A stretch of 64,000 nt of DNA from Knufia peltigerae. Its lineage: Eukaryota; Ascomycota; Eurotiomycetes; Chaetothyriales; Trichomeriaceae. Position 1 is the stretch's first letter; each line of letters opens with the position of its first letter. Position numbers and translations under genes: made by a program. The stretch spans positions 21,024 through 85,023 of the forward strand of contig JAPDRN010000140.1 in assembly GCA_030247855.1 (NCBI GenBank), given 5' to 3'. The notes beneath the pieces were generated by a model. That model was not told the origin of the DNA. It did not search any database and saw nothing but the letters and a program-made list of their open reading frames with translations. Positions 32,047 through 43,011 of this stretch are shown one piece after another.

Positions 32047-33784
32047 ATGCGTAACGGCGGTCGAAGCAAGGGTTGCCGAACATGTAAACAGCGTCGAATC
32101 AAAGTGAGTCCAGAGTTCCCAAAATACCCTTGCCGGACATGTGTATGTGTGTGTGCGTCTCGTGGCTATACAATACGAACCCAGAAAGGAGGTTTCGCGA
32201 CTCTAACCCAACTCTCTCAAACTTTAGTGCGACGAACGGACACCGGTGTGCTTCCAGTGCGAAAAGAGCAAACGTCACTGTACAGGGCCCGAGTCACCTT
32301 TCAGGTACCAGTACGGCTCGACAGACCAACACATCCAACTTCTTCGAGCACTGCAGACGGTATCCATCTCGAGGACCAATCAGAACGATGATGATGGCGC
32401 CATCTTACCGTCCAACTCCAGCATCGTCTCACAGCAGATCCGGGGATCTTCTTCTGACCATGGCCACCACGGCGCGGGGAAATCCTCGACGACTATGATA
32501 CCCCCTACAGTCCCACTCAGCCAAGCGGCGAGGCTGGCAGCGTCTCTGGCGGAAGCGCTAGACTGGCCGAGCGAATTCGGACACCGCCTGCAACAGATGG
32601 GTGCCCATTACCGTCACCTGCCATATCGACTGGGGCATAGCAAGGCACTCGATGCGGCCGTCACCTGTGTGCTTGCGTCGTACAACCTCGTCTCCCACGG
32701 TCTGCCACACGACGAATCCGTCGAGCTCGCAAACTACGGCGTCGCCATCAGGGCACTGCGCGAGGAACTGTCGTTGGCCGATCACCCTGCGACCACGTCT
32801 TCCGAGACACTCTGCGCGGCCCTGATCATCGCGCAATACGAACTTCTCAAGCCGGGCCAGAGCAGCTATTCGTACGTGACGCTCGCCGGTGGTGTGTCCG
32901 CCATCTTCAGAGGCAGTGGGCCCGGCCGCATCCAGTCGGATTTCGAACTGGCCATCTTCTCGTCGCAGTACCCGGCCATCATCACGCAGGCGCTCCTCCG
33001 CGGGGAAGACTGCTTTCTCGGCGACCCCGACTGGGCCGGTGTCATGCGTCGAGGCGTCCCCTCTGACACGCCCGTACTCACCGAGTCATGGACCGCGATC
33101 GCCCGACTGCCGAATCTCTTGATCCGCATGCGATCCATCATGTCGTCCGAGCCCGGAATCTGCGACACCTCTTCGCCGCTGTATCCGTCCATTCTCCGCG
33201 ACGCGTATGCCCTTCGCAAGGAGATCGTAAAGCATTCCGACACCGTCACCCGACTCCTGTCCCACCCTGGCGTCCACGAAGTATGTGCGAACGTGTACAA
33301 GGGGCCCTTGCCGCCGACGCAGGAGTGGAATCCCACGACCAAGAACGAATCGTTGTTCCCCCACCGGATCGTCAAACAGACGTCGATGTATCACGCGTGG
33401 GTCATCACTGTCAACGTCGTTCTCTCACGCCTGCTGCCTGACGAGAACGCGGCCTTGACGCTACAGACGGCGCAGGCGGCACGGCACATCATGGCGACTC
33501 TCGATTTTGTGTCCGCCACCAAACCTTTTGGGGCCATGTACATGACATATGCGGGACCGATGGTGTACGGTGTGAGTGGAGCGAGTGAAAGGATGACTCT
33601 CCTCGAGAAGATGACGGATTTGTTTCGCCATTTCCGGATGCATTTCGACCACGCTTCAATGATGACCGTATTCGAAGCGGTCACAGGTGGACCAGTGTTG
33701 ACCGGGTCGGCGAGTGTGTTCGCAAAGGGCTCAGGAACAAATTCGACCTCATCGCCGGCATCTTCGATCTCGACTGGACAGTAG
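32047..33784 (+). CDS. Zn2Cys6 transcription factor
   Basis: Two exons (32047-32103 and 32228-33784) give 537 residues. The 124-nt intron splits the zinc cluster: exon 1 encodes GCRTCKQRRIK and exon 2 opens with CDERTPVCFQCEKSKRHC. This restores the six cysteines and is a common intron position in such genes. The remainder is of the Fungal_trans_2 type (YVTLAGGVSAIFRGSGP; HFDHASMMTVFEAVTGGP near the end). Starting from the internal ATG at 32246 would lose half of the DNA-binding domain. It lies downstream of FET3 on the same strand. A role in iron control is not implied, since known fungal iron regulators are GATA and bZIP proteins. Confidence 0.9.
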
Positions 33785-34570
33785 AAACAAATACATGATT
33801 GAGGATATCCGGTCAGTCAGGCGAGGTATGACGTCTACCTCATGGGACACAGAAGCAACTTGCGTGTACTACTGAGGTATGAATTCACCCTGCGTGGAGT
33901 GAATGCCATGTTGACTGTACCTCTACATGTATTTAAACCAGTGAACTCCTCTTCAACATTGATCGCCTTGATGGCCCAACTAGTAAAGACTCACCGCGTC
34001 GAATTGCGACCTTGTTAACCAATGGTTCGGAGGTTGGGCTTATCCTTGGAAACCAGCTTTAGTGGGCATTAAAACTGGGAGTCGGCAGGTTTCCATGGCC
34101 ATGGTACTACACTCTACAAGCAGTTAAGACTTTCCTAGAGGTACGAAATGGTCATAGTCGGGATAAGTAAAAGAGAAGCCAGTTCCTGGGTTCGAACCTC
34201 TTAACTTTTTGTTTTTGCTGTAGGATTTTTGTTGCTTTTTTTTGGTGGTGGATGTGAAGGAGGTGAAGACGCGAGCCACGGATCAAGTTTCCCCTTATTA
34301 AGAGGTGTGTAAATAAATAGTGGACAAGGCTGAGATTGTAAAAGCAGCAAGGCTCGGATATTTCTGAGCGCATGCAACTACTTTGTTCTTACTCTGTAGA
34401 AATTGAGTAGAAGAGCTCTAGGGCGCTTCGGGTTTTTATTTTTTTCGTCTCTCTTACCATTGATTGAAAAATTGGAGAGGCCAAGGAGTTGAGTGACGAG
34501 AAATTGTGTCCATTCTTGTTTTTCTTTGCGCTTGTACAGCCGCCTCAATCTCGCCCTGTCGAAAAAAGTC
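33785..34570. other. Intergenic region
   Basis: No gene recognised. The GGTTCGAACC-like sequence near 34190 was checked as a tRNA T-arm and fails to pair. Confidence 0.45.
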
Positions 34571-35279
34571 ATGGCCGAAAAAGCTCCTCCCTCACTTGCG
34601 GCAGTGGCGGTGTCCTCCCTCATTCTCGGCCTGCTGGCAGGCTACTTCATTGGGCAAGGCAGTAGTATCGGCGTATTCGGTGGTTCGAGCGGTCCAACCG
34701 GACTCAAGAAGAGTTGGCCCAACAGCTACGACGTGAAAGTCCATGCAGATTCGAGCGACGAACAAGCAGATGATGAGGACGAGGATGAAGACGAAGATGA
34801 GGAAGGGGACGGAAACGAGCTCAAGGATTTCAGAGATTCCAAGGAAGAAGTCAAGCTGGTACTGGCGGTCAGGACGGATCTAGGCATGGGCAAAGGTTGG
34901 TTGTGAGAGAGTGAGAGAGAGCGCGCGAGAGAACGTGCGTCATTGCAATGAGCGCTCTACTGACGAAACAACAGGTAAGATTGCTGCACAGTGTTCCCAT
35001 GCCACACTCGCCTGCTACAAGTACCTGGTCAACCATCCGTCGTCTGCACCTCTGCTCAAACGCTGGGAATGGGGAGGACAGCCCAAGATCGCGGTACAGG
35101 CCAAATCTGAGGAAGAGCTGGAAACGTTACAGGCACAAGCGATGAGTCTTGGTCTCTGCGCAAGAATCATCCACGACGCAGGCAGGACACAGATTGCAGC
35201 TGGAAGTGCTACGGTGTTGGGAGTCTTGGGACCCAAGAGCGTCGTTGACCAAGTGACGGGACAGTTGAAGTTGTTGTGA
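34571..35279 (+). CDS. PTH2: Peptidyl-tRNA hydrolase 2, membrane-anchored
   Basis: Two exons (34571-34895 and 34975-35279) give 209 residues. The enzyme frees tRNA from stalled peptidyl-tRNAs. An N-terminal hydrophobic segment (about 9-30, LAAVAVSSLILGLLAGYFIG) anchors it, in yeast to the outer mitochondrial membrane or ER. An acidic Asp/Glu run links to the PTH2 domain. The intron interrupts the active-site helix: MGKG before it and KIAAQCSHA after it restore the signature GKGKIAAQCSHA. Later conserved parts are IIHDAGRTQIAAGSATVLG and GP at the C-terminus. Length and order agree with eukaryotic PTH2. Confidence 0.95.
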
Positions 35280-36417
35280 GCGGAGCGCGAATGCATCAAG
35301 AGAGAGAGACGTACTGTCGTCATCGACAGAGGAGCTCTTTGATCAGAGTCGCTGCCGAATAGAACGACTCCGGCGCCCGGTATGGTAACCTCTCTACACC
35401 AGGCGTACGAGGCACATTTCCACTTTTATAGTGGAAGGCATTAAGCAACACGAAGAGCCTCGCTAGCCAGTATCAGTCACGACGTGTATGAGTAAAGGCG
35501 CCTTGACTCTCTGAGAGCTGAAGTTTTCGTCAAAAGCTGCGTCGGAAGGATGGCTGGTGATCGACTGTCACTCATCGGCATGAATCCGAAATCCAGCCGA
35601 TACAAGTGTATGATGGGATCCGGACTGGAGACAAAATATTAGGGATCAAGTGCCCCATCAGCCTTGTTACAGAGCTATCGACAAGTCTTGAAAAATTCGT
35701 CAACGACAGCCGAGCACGTAGTAATACGTGGAGAACATCCATTGATGGCCCCGTCAAAATGCTACAGTATTTACTGTCTGTCAACATTGAGCAGCCTTGA
35801 TATCAGGGGTTGCGTTGAGGCCAGATGGTAGTACATATTTATTAGTGCGGCTGACAGCAGATTGCAGTTATTGCGAACAAGTCCTGATTGCCTACAGAGG
35901 GACATCAAGAAAAATTTACCTCCTTCCCTACCTATAATTTGATATTCAGAGCGTCTTCGCTACCAGTACCGAGTACGTGTGCGAGTCGCACCAGCTGCAC
36001 CAGCGTCATTTGATGTGGGATGAGAAAGAGAGGCCTCCCGGATCGAGCACCTCTAGTGATCGACTTCTCCGCAACTCCGCCCTGGAAGCTCCACCATGTG
36101 GGCGACTGTTGTACAGTATACGTCCATGTGGGCCGAATACGCCCATCTCTACAAGTACACAGCTTGCAGTCAATCAGAGATCAACAAATGGTTTCATACC
36201 CTGATTCAGTGGTCGGATCATGACCTGTGGAGTATCATTGCGTTTCCGAAACGTGACCTGTCATCGTCGGACACATGGCTGCAACTTGCTGTGTACTGGT
36301 AGGATGTTGATTGAGAAGAAACAAGACATATAGTAGTAGGGTGGCCACACAACAGCAAAGAAACCCTGAGCCTGATTTCTTTTGCCAGCACGACGGGAAA
36401 AAACAACAACAAACAGG
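35280..36417. other. Intergenic region
   Basis: About 1.1 kb with no gene I can support. Small frames such as 35606-35800 show no family signature. Confidence 0.4.
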
Positions 36418-38128
36418 ATGGCACCGGCGACTCACTCAGAAAAGGCCGCGCTGTTCTCGCAGCTGCGCATCATCGCCATCACCTATCCGCTACAGCTCAT
36501 TGGTGCCTTTATCGTTCTTCGTCTATTCTGGAACAAGTTCCAACGACACTTGGTCTCGATCCCAGGCCCGCCGGTCGCCGCCTACACCAAGTTCTGGAGG
36601 CTGTACGACGTCTGGAAGGGGAAAGCACACCTGACGGCGATAGAGGTGCATCGAAAGTACGGTCCACTGGTCCGTATCGCGCCGAACCACGTCTCCATCG
36701 CCGACCCGTCCTACATCCCCATCATCTACAACATCAAGGAGAACTTTACAAAGTCGGCCTTTTACCCCATCCAATGCGTCTCGTGGAAGAAGAGGCCGGA
36801 GATGAATTTGTTTTCGACGCGGGACCCAAACTACCACCGGGTGGAGAAGCGCAAGGTGGGCGCCGCGTACAGCTTGCCCAACCTTCTCGAGTCGGAAGAG
36901 GCCATCGACTCGTGCATAACGCTGTTCATGCAGAAACTGGACAAATTCGCGACGGACAAAAAACCTGTCGATCTGGGAGCTTGGCTACAGTACTTTGCAT
37001 TTGACGTCGTGGGAGAGGTCACGTTCGCCAGCAAGCTGGGCTTCTTGGACCAAGGTCGGGACGTGGACGGCATGATGAAGGCGATCGAGGGCATGCTCAC
37101 CTACGCCGCCCTGTGTGGGCAAGTGCCGGAGTACCACAAGTTCCTGCTGGGCAACCCGTTGTTTTCCATGCTGATGCCGGCCATGGAGACGTGGAACCAG
37201 GTGCTCGTGTTCACGCTCAAGGCCATCAACGGACGCGCTTCGATCAAGAGGGACGGGGAACTCATCAACGCCGACGTCGAGGGGAGGGACATGCTTTCCA
37301 GGTGGGCCTACGTCAAGTCCTCGGATCCTTTGAAGATGAACACCCGAGACATCATCGTCCATCTGTCGACCAATGTTTTCGCGGGGAGCGACACGACGGC
37401 CATCGCCCTCCGGGCGGTCATCTACTACCTCTGTCGCCACCCGGAGTGCATGGCGAAGGTGGTCGGAGAGATCGACGCGGCCGACAAGGCGGGAAAGTTG
37501 AGCACGCCCATCAAATACAAGGAATCCACCAACGACCTACCGTACTTCAACGCCGTCCTGAAAGAGTCCATGCGCATCCACCCGTCCGTCGGGCTATTGA
37601 TGGAACGACACGTGCCCGACGAGGGCGTCGACGTCGACGGCCACTTCATCCCCGGTGGGACCATCGTCGGTATCAACCCGTGGGTGACGAACAGGGACCC
37701 AGAGGTGTTCCCCGACCCGGACGAGTTCAAGCCCGAACGGTGGATGGAAGGTTCCGAGGCGCACTTGAAGCAGATGGACAACATTCTCGAATTGAACTTT
37801 GGTGGAGGGAGTAGGAAGTGTATTGGTCGGAATATCTGTAAGTTGTTTTTTGTTTTTCTCTTTGGTCTCTTTCCCAGATCGTGCTTTTATTTTCCTTACC
37901 CACATGTATGGGACCAGGCTTTCAGTCTTTACCCATCTGGACAGTGCTAATTTTGCCTCGTTGTATACAACTACAGCAATGATTGAGATGCAAAAAGTCG
38001 TACCACAATTACTACGAGAGTTCAAGGTCGAATTGACTCATCCCGAGAAAGAATGGCATATTTGTAACCATTGGTTCGTACAACAGGAAGGTGTGATTTG
38101 CAATTTGACGAGAAGGACAAAGGGATGA
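36418..38128 (+). CDS. Cytochrome P450 monooxygenase
   Basis: Two exons (36418-37837 and 37977-38128; 139-nt intron) give 523 residues. An N-terminal membrane helix (about 15-38) is followed by the hinge SIPGPPVAAYTKFWRLYDVW. Oxygen-binding I-helix AGSDTTA is at 322-328, and the K-helix ExxR is at Glu383-Arg386 (KESMR). The haem loop reads FGGGSRKCIGRNIS, with the ligand at Cys468. The intron lies five codons after this cysteine, and exon 2 restores the L-helix MIEMQKVVPQLLREF. Reading through the donor would truncate that helix. It resembles pisatin-demethylase/benzoate-hydroxylase-type P450s. It is not in an obvious biosynthetic cluster, so a detoxification role is as likely as any. Confidence 0.94.
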
Positions 38129-38375
38129 TGTTGATATTTTTGATTTTAATGAATCATGACATGTCACAATCAACCGAGAATGAAATGAAAGAAAGGAAAT
38201 ATTGTATGAACCTTTTTTCCATACGTCGCTAAATCTACCATCACCGCTGTAACTTCTCGAGTGTTCTGTGTAAAAAGACTTATTAAATCAAGACGTTTTG
38301 GACCATGATGCCAAAAGAGAGCATCAGCATCGTACACGACGTCGACTCTTGACTCTGACTCTGACTCTTGCTTGT

Positions 38376-39482
38376 TCATGCATATTTGGCCGCGAGCTCT
38401 TCGCTCCGTTTTTGATATTGTGACCGATACTTGTTGAGAAGGTCGAGTGAGATTTTGGAACCTCCACAGACGACGAGGACGACCTTGGACTCGGGCCGGA
38501 AATTTCGAAGGTAATGTTTCAACCTGCCATCGTAGGCCAGTGCGACGCTGACGCCACAGGCCGGTTCGACCAGGTATCGCTCGTCGTCGAGGAACCGCCA
38601 ACACGCCGAACAGGCCTCGGCGTCTTCGAGGACGACCGGCGTGACGGTCGGGCGTCTTCCCTGGACGAAAGCGTTCTCCGCCACCTGGATGGCCCCCAAG
38701 GACGTGGCAATGGACGTGATGCCGGGGAGGGTGACCAACCTACCCTTTTCGACCGACTGCGCGAGGGAATCGGCACCCACCGTCTCCACCGGCATCACCT
38801 GTACCTCGTCCCCCCAACCGGCTCGGTCGAGGCCCATCATGATTCCAGAGAATAGACCTCCGCCGCCGACGGAACACACGACGGCGTCCGGCGGTTGTCC
38901 GTCGGGCATTTGTTTCTTCATCTCGTCGACCATGGTGGATGCCCCCTCCCACACCGCGGGCTTGTCGAACGGGTGGATGTAGATGCCACGCTCGCCCTGC
39001 TTTTCTGCCGCCGGAATGACGGTCTCTCGGAGGTAAGTGTCGGCGTGGAACCAGGTCGCTCCGTGGACGATGACTTCGCTCGCACCGGCCGAACGAAGTT
39101 TGTCGATCGTCCACTCGTCCGTGCTCTCCGGCACCACGACCGAGGCTTTGTATCCCAAGGAGACGGCCGCGGTGACGCAGGCCAGTCCAGCATTGCCGCC
39201 GGACGATGAATAGAAATGAACGTCTCGAGTCTTGTCGGAAGGGTCTTGGGATTGTATGCTGCTGATCATCGAGTTACCTATGCCCCTTGATTTGAATGAC
39301 CCTGACGGCTGAAGGTTTTCGAGTTTGAGAAATATTCGGCTGTCGCATAAGGTCACCTGTTAGTATGGGTTCTTCGGGGAGGAGCTGGTCCTGTGGAGAG
39401 GGTAGTACCATCCGGCAATTTTGGAGAGAATACTCGACTCCAGTAACGGCGTTTCGATCCATGGTTGCTTATACGAGGTCAT
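38376..39482 (-). CDS. L-serine/threonine dehydratase (PLP enzyme)
   Basis: Two exons (39482-39409 and 39339-38376) give 345 residues. Exon 1 supplies the N-terminus (PWIETPLLESSILSKIAG). A 69-nt intron whose acceptor is GCGACAG then leads into CRIFLKLENLQPSGSFKSRG. The upstream CTAACAG in that intron would give a stop, so the later acceptor is right. Lys41 in SGSFKSRG is the Schiff-base lysine, SSSGGNAG binds PLP phosphate, and VGGGGLFSG follows. Fold type II, without the C-terminal regulatory ACT domain of biosynthetic threonine deaminase. This points to catabolic serine/threonine deamination to pyruvate or 2-oxobutyrate, as for yeast CHA1. Confidence 0.93.
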
Positions 39483-39958
39483 GATTTGGTGTGTGTTTGT
39501 TGATCTCTATGAGTTGTGAGTGTGCCGTGCTCTTAGTGGCTAAAGGGGGTTGGGTTGTTGGGGTGGAATAAGGTACTCGTACCAATCAACCTATGATGGA
39601 TATACTACCTATATATCTTGAAATGTCGACTGTATAAAATCCACGGTAGCAAAGTACAGTACACGTCAAGTTTCGTAAGTGTTTCTGTCGGTACGGATAC
39701 TTAGCCGTGATTTCACGCCCTTCCGCAATGAAAATATGTCAGCGTGTTAAATAGATGTGGAGCAGACGAGCCATTCTTCCCAGGCAGGTCCTCATGGTTG
39801 CATCAAGGTCTTGTGGATCATTTTTACAAGGTGATGACAAGGCTCTGAATGCTTGGGAAACTCCACGTAGTTCTGGAATGAGATGAGTATTGTTGTACGG
39901 AGCGGTAGGGCGAGAGATGACAAGGAATACACTCCGCGGTCGAGCTGAAATAAATACA

Positions 39959-39965
39959 TGACTCA
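39959..39965. promoter_or_regulatory. Gcn4/CpcA-type site TGACTCA (distal)
   Basis: Within the perfect palindrome ATGACTCAT, between the dehydratase and homocitrate synthase genes. Confidence 0.45.
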
Positions 39966-40450
39966 TTTTCCTCGAAACCTGGGGAGGCGCGTGTATGATG
40001 TACTCGGTATAAACGGGAAGAATGTTTTGAATTTATCTCTTGTTATCAAGCTATATACACTGTCGTTGAGTAGTATAGGTGGTAGATATCTGTATGTCCT
40101 TGTACCTTTGACCCCTCCAGAATCGGCCCAAAACCGGCGGCCTGTGATTATGTCATTGCAAAATTTTCACCGGCCTCGGAGAAGGCAAGAGACTTTCCCC
40201 GCATCCATCGAACTCGTACAGTCACTCACCCGTGAACTGACTGTGCAGTCACTTTTTTCCTCCCACCCAAATCCCTCCCAACCTCTTAGCGAACAGTCAT
40301 CCGAGTCTCTCGCAGCCCCATATATTGTACCATCAAGCCGCGGCCACTCACCAGTCGCAAGTACCCGCGTAAACCCAGCTTTTGCCCAGGGGCCCTAATT
40401 TTCTCTTTGATCTTTCCCCCATCCACCGTCAAATCATCATCGCTGTTTTT

Positions 40451-40457
40451 TGACTCA
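40451..40457. promoter_or_regulatory. Gcn4/CpcA-type site TGACTCA (proximal)
   Basis: Consensus bZIP site about 185 bp upstream of the homocitrate synthase start codon. Confidence 0.5.
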
Positions 40458-40641
40458 TAAAAAAATCCCGGATAACTTACTTGCTCTACCTCACACCGCC
40501 CGTGAAGCTTCTACTCTTCTTCCTTTTCTCCATCATCAAACATACCCTCGACTCGAACTCATCTCTACGAGAACGATCATTTCTGTGTCACTCCCGGTTC
40601 TTCATACCTCTCTACACCGACCTACACTCCTCACACACATC

Positions 40642-42362
40642 ATGTGCCCCTCAGCAGACGACACACCCACCAACGGTGTCAACGGACACTCGAACGGTGT
40701 AAATGGCCACGCGAACGTTAACGGTAACCGCGATGGTTATACCGGAATCCAAACGAGAGCGAACCCCGGCCCTCTGAATTCCAGAAACCCATACCTCCCC
40801 GTTGGTGACTTTCTCAGCAACATCAACAAGTTCCAGATCATCGAAAGCACGCTAAGAGAAGGAGAACAATTTGCCAACGCCTACTTCGACACTGCTAAGA
40901 AGATTGAGATTGCAAAGGCACTCGATGAGTTTGGAGCCGATGTAGGTGACATTTGCTGAGCTGCGACGCTCATCGTCATCTGCAAACCTTTCCTGACATT
41001 GCTCACAGTACATCGAACTCACCTCCCCAGCCGCCTCGGAGCAGTCTCGCAAGGATTGCGAGGCCATCTGCAAGCTCGGTTTGAAGAGATCCAAGATCTT
41101 GACACACATTCGATGCCACATGGACGATGCCAGAATAGCGGTCGAGACTGGTGTTGACGGTGTGGATGTTGTTATTGGAACATCCTCATTTCTGAGAGAG
41201 CATTCCCATGGAAAGGACATGTGAGTACTACTCTGTTTATCCGCCGACAAGGCCCGAATTCTGACACTTTACAGGACTTATATCAAGAACACCGCAATCG
41301 AGGTCATCGAGTTCGTCAAGAGCAAGGGTATTGAAATTCGATTCTCCAGTGAAGATTCCTTCCGATCTGATCTGGTCGACCTTCTTTCTCTCTACCAGGC
41401 TGTCGACAAGGTCGGCGTGAACGTGAGTCATCCCCTTCATGCACAAATGCATGAAATATATTAGGACCCCTCCTCTCTTCTCTATCTCTCCCCTTAGACC
41501 AGCCACTAACTTTTTGCAGAGAGTTGGTATCGCAGACACTGTCGGTTGCGCTTCACCACGTCAAGTCTACGACCTTGTCCGTACTCTCAGGGGTGTTGTC
41601 AGCTGTGACATCGAATGCCATTTCCACAACGATACCGGATGCGCTATTGCGAACGCTTACTGCGCTTTGGAGGCTGGTGCCACCCATATTGATACCTCGG
41701 TTCTTGGTATCGGTGAGCGAAATGGTATCACCACTCTTGGTGGTCTGATGGCCCGAATGATCACCGCCGACCGAGACTACGTCAAGGGCAAGTATAACTT
41801 GGAGAAGATCAAGGATATTGAGGAGTTGGTTGCGGAAGCTGTTGCTGTCAACATTCCTTTCAACAACCCCATCACTGGATTCTGTGCCTTCACCCACAAG
41901 GCTGGCATTCACGCCAAGGCTATCCTCGCCAACCCAAGCACATACGAGATCATCGACCCCTCCGACTTTGGTATCGGAAGATACATCCACTTTGCCTCCC
42001 GATTGACCGGCTGGAATGCCATCAAGTCGCGAGCACAGCAACTCAACATTGAAATGACCGATGCACAATACAAGGAAGTCACCGCCGCCATCAAGAGACT
42101 GGCCGATATTCGACCAATTGCGATTGACGACGCCGACTCGATCATCCACGCCTACCACCGCGCCTTGATGGCAGGCAAGAAGAATCCAGGAAACGAGGTC
42201 GAACTTCCTAACATGACCGAGAAGGAGAAGAAGCTCCTGGCTGAAAAGCAACAGCAAGAGGAATCGATACCCGAGAAGAGACAACTAGACGAGACTGTTG
42301 CGGATGAGGTCTCTGAGGGACGTGCCGCCAAGAGGACCAGAACGAATGGTGTCACCGCCTAG
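40642..42362 (+). CDS. Homocitrate synthase (lysine biosynthesis)
   Basis: Four exons (40642-40941, 41009-41220, 41275-41422, 41520-42362) give 500 residues. The enzyme condenses acetyl-CoA with 2-oxoglutarate in the first step of the fungal alpha-aminoadipate route to lysine. The N-terminus is a disordered Asn/Gly repeat (NGVNGHSNGVNGHANVNGN). The TIM barrel then opens with STLREGEQF (69-77), the DRE-TIM signature with metal- and substrate-binding residues. ELTSPAASEQS, DTVGCASPRQV, ECHFHNDTG and FTHKAGIHAKA follow in order. The C-terminus is Glu/Lys-rich and ends in a basic AAKRTRTNG patch. No mitochondrial presequence is evident. CpcA-type sites upstream fit amino-acid starvation control. 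Confidence 0.97.
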
Positions 42363-43011
42363 AGGATGACGCAGCATGATCTTTTTTCCTATGATATTCA
42401 ACGGCTCTGGAGAAGTAAAAATCTGGGGTTATTTTTCGGCGTCATTGAGGCATGGTCTATCTCAGCATTTATGTATATATCAACGAGCTTGTTAAATGAG
42501 CTGAACGCGCGAGAGATAGAGACCAGAGAAGGGGAAAACAACCAAAAGTGGCATTTTCTTCCTAGATGAGTGAGAGATAAAGTGGCACAATACAAGATAA
42601 AAACCTTGATACCAACACAGCCTCGCAAAACAGTGCACTCTTACGGAGGATGTGTGTTCTATATTGCTCGCTATCCGTATTTCGTAATTTGGGCAGAATC
42701 ACTTAGGTATACGAAATACGAGTTCCGAGTTGCGCTGGAAAAACCGCCATGTGCGAGTGGCGAACAAAAAAGTGCGCAGCCAACCAGTAGCATACGGAGA
42801 AAAGAATTCCCTTGTGCCTAGGCACGAGTACGAGTGGTGGGCAACCTGCGTCACATCTCAACGTGTACATACTCATTCGGCGCTTTATATATTCGTCCAC
42901 CTTCTTTCTCCTTTGTCGTGCTACTTCGAACGAAATCATTTGCCTTGTGATGTCTTTTCGATAGTCTCTACGCCTCCCTCTTCGCTTGCCCTCCTCCATC
43001 CCGCAGCAGCA
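42363..43011. promoter_or_regulatory. Promoter of the S1P lyase gene, with 11-bp inverted repeat
   Basis: Between tandem genes. CGTATTTCGTA (42676-42686) and TACGAAATACG (42710-42720) are perfect inverted copies 23 nt apart. A TATATA at about 42886-42891 lies some 120 bp before the next ATG. No other gene is seen. Confidence 0.5.
42676..42720. repeat. 11-bp perfect inverted repeat
   Basis: CGTATTTCGTA and TACGAAATACG, separated by 23 nt, about 290 bp upstream of the S1P lyase start. Confidence 0.7.

Larger units (their letters stand above)
39483..40641. promoter_or_regulatory. Divergent region dehydratase / homocitrate synthase with CpcA-type sites
   Basis: No gene inside. Two TGACTCA sequences (39959-39965, embedded in the palindrome ATGACTCAT, and 40451-40457) match the Gcn4/CpcA general-amino-acid-control site. 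The second lies about 185 bp before the homocitrate synthase start. A long pyrimidine-rich leader follows it. Confidence 0.55.

Noticed and set aside
34185..34202. TTCGAAC sequence resembling a tRNA T-loop
   Set aside because: The flanking bases do not pair as a 5-bp T-stem, and no acceptor or anticodon stem can be folded around it.
35606..35800. 64-codon frame with a plausible-looking amino-acid mix
   Set aside because: Too short, no motif, and an equally long frame lies antisense to it.
32047..38128. A secondary-metabolite gene cluster around the Zn2Cys6 gene and the P450
   Set aside because: No backbone synthase (PKS, NRPS, terpene or DMAT) is in the window, and the gene between them (PTH2) is housekeeping.
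36418..42362. Functional link between the P450, serine dehydratase and homocitrate synthase
   Set aside because: Adjacent only; the enzymes belong to different pathways, and homocitrate synthase is a primary-metabolism gene.
42730..43011. N-terminal extension of the S1P lyase frame
   Set aside because: It would put the TATA region and non-conserved sequence in the protein; the ATG at 43012 gives the usual basic N-terminus and membrane helix.
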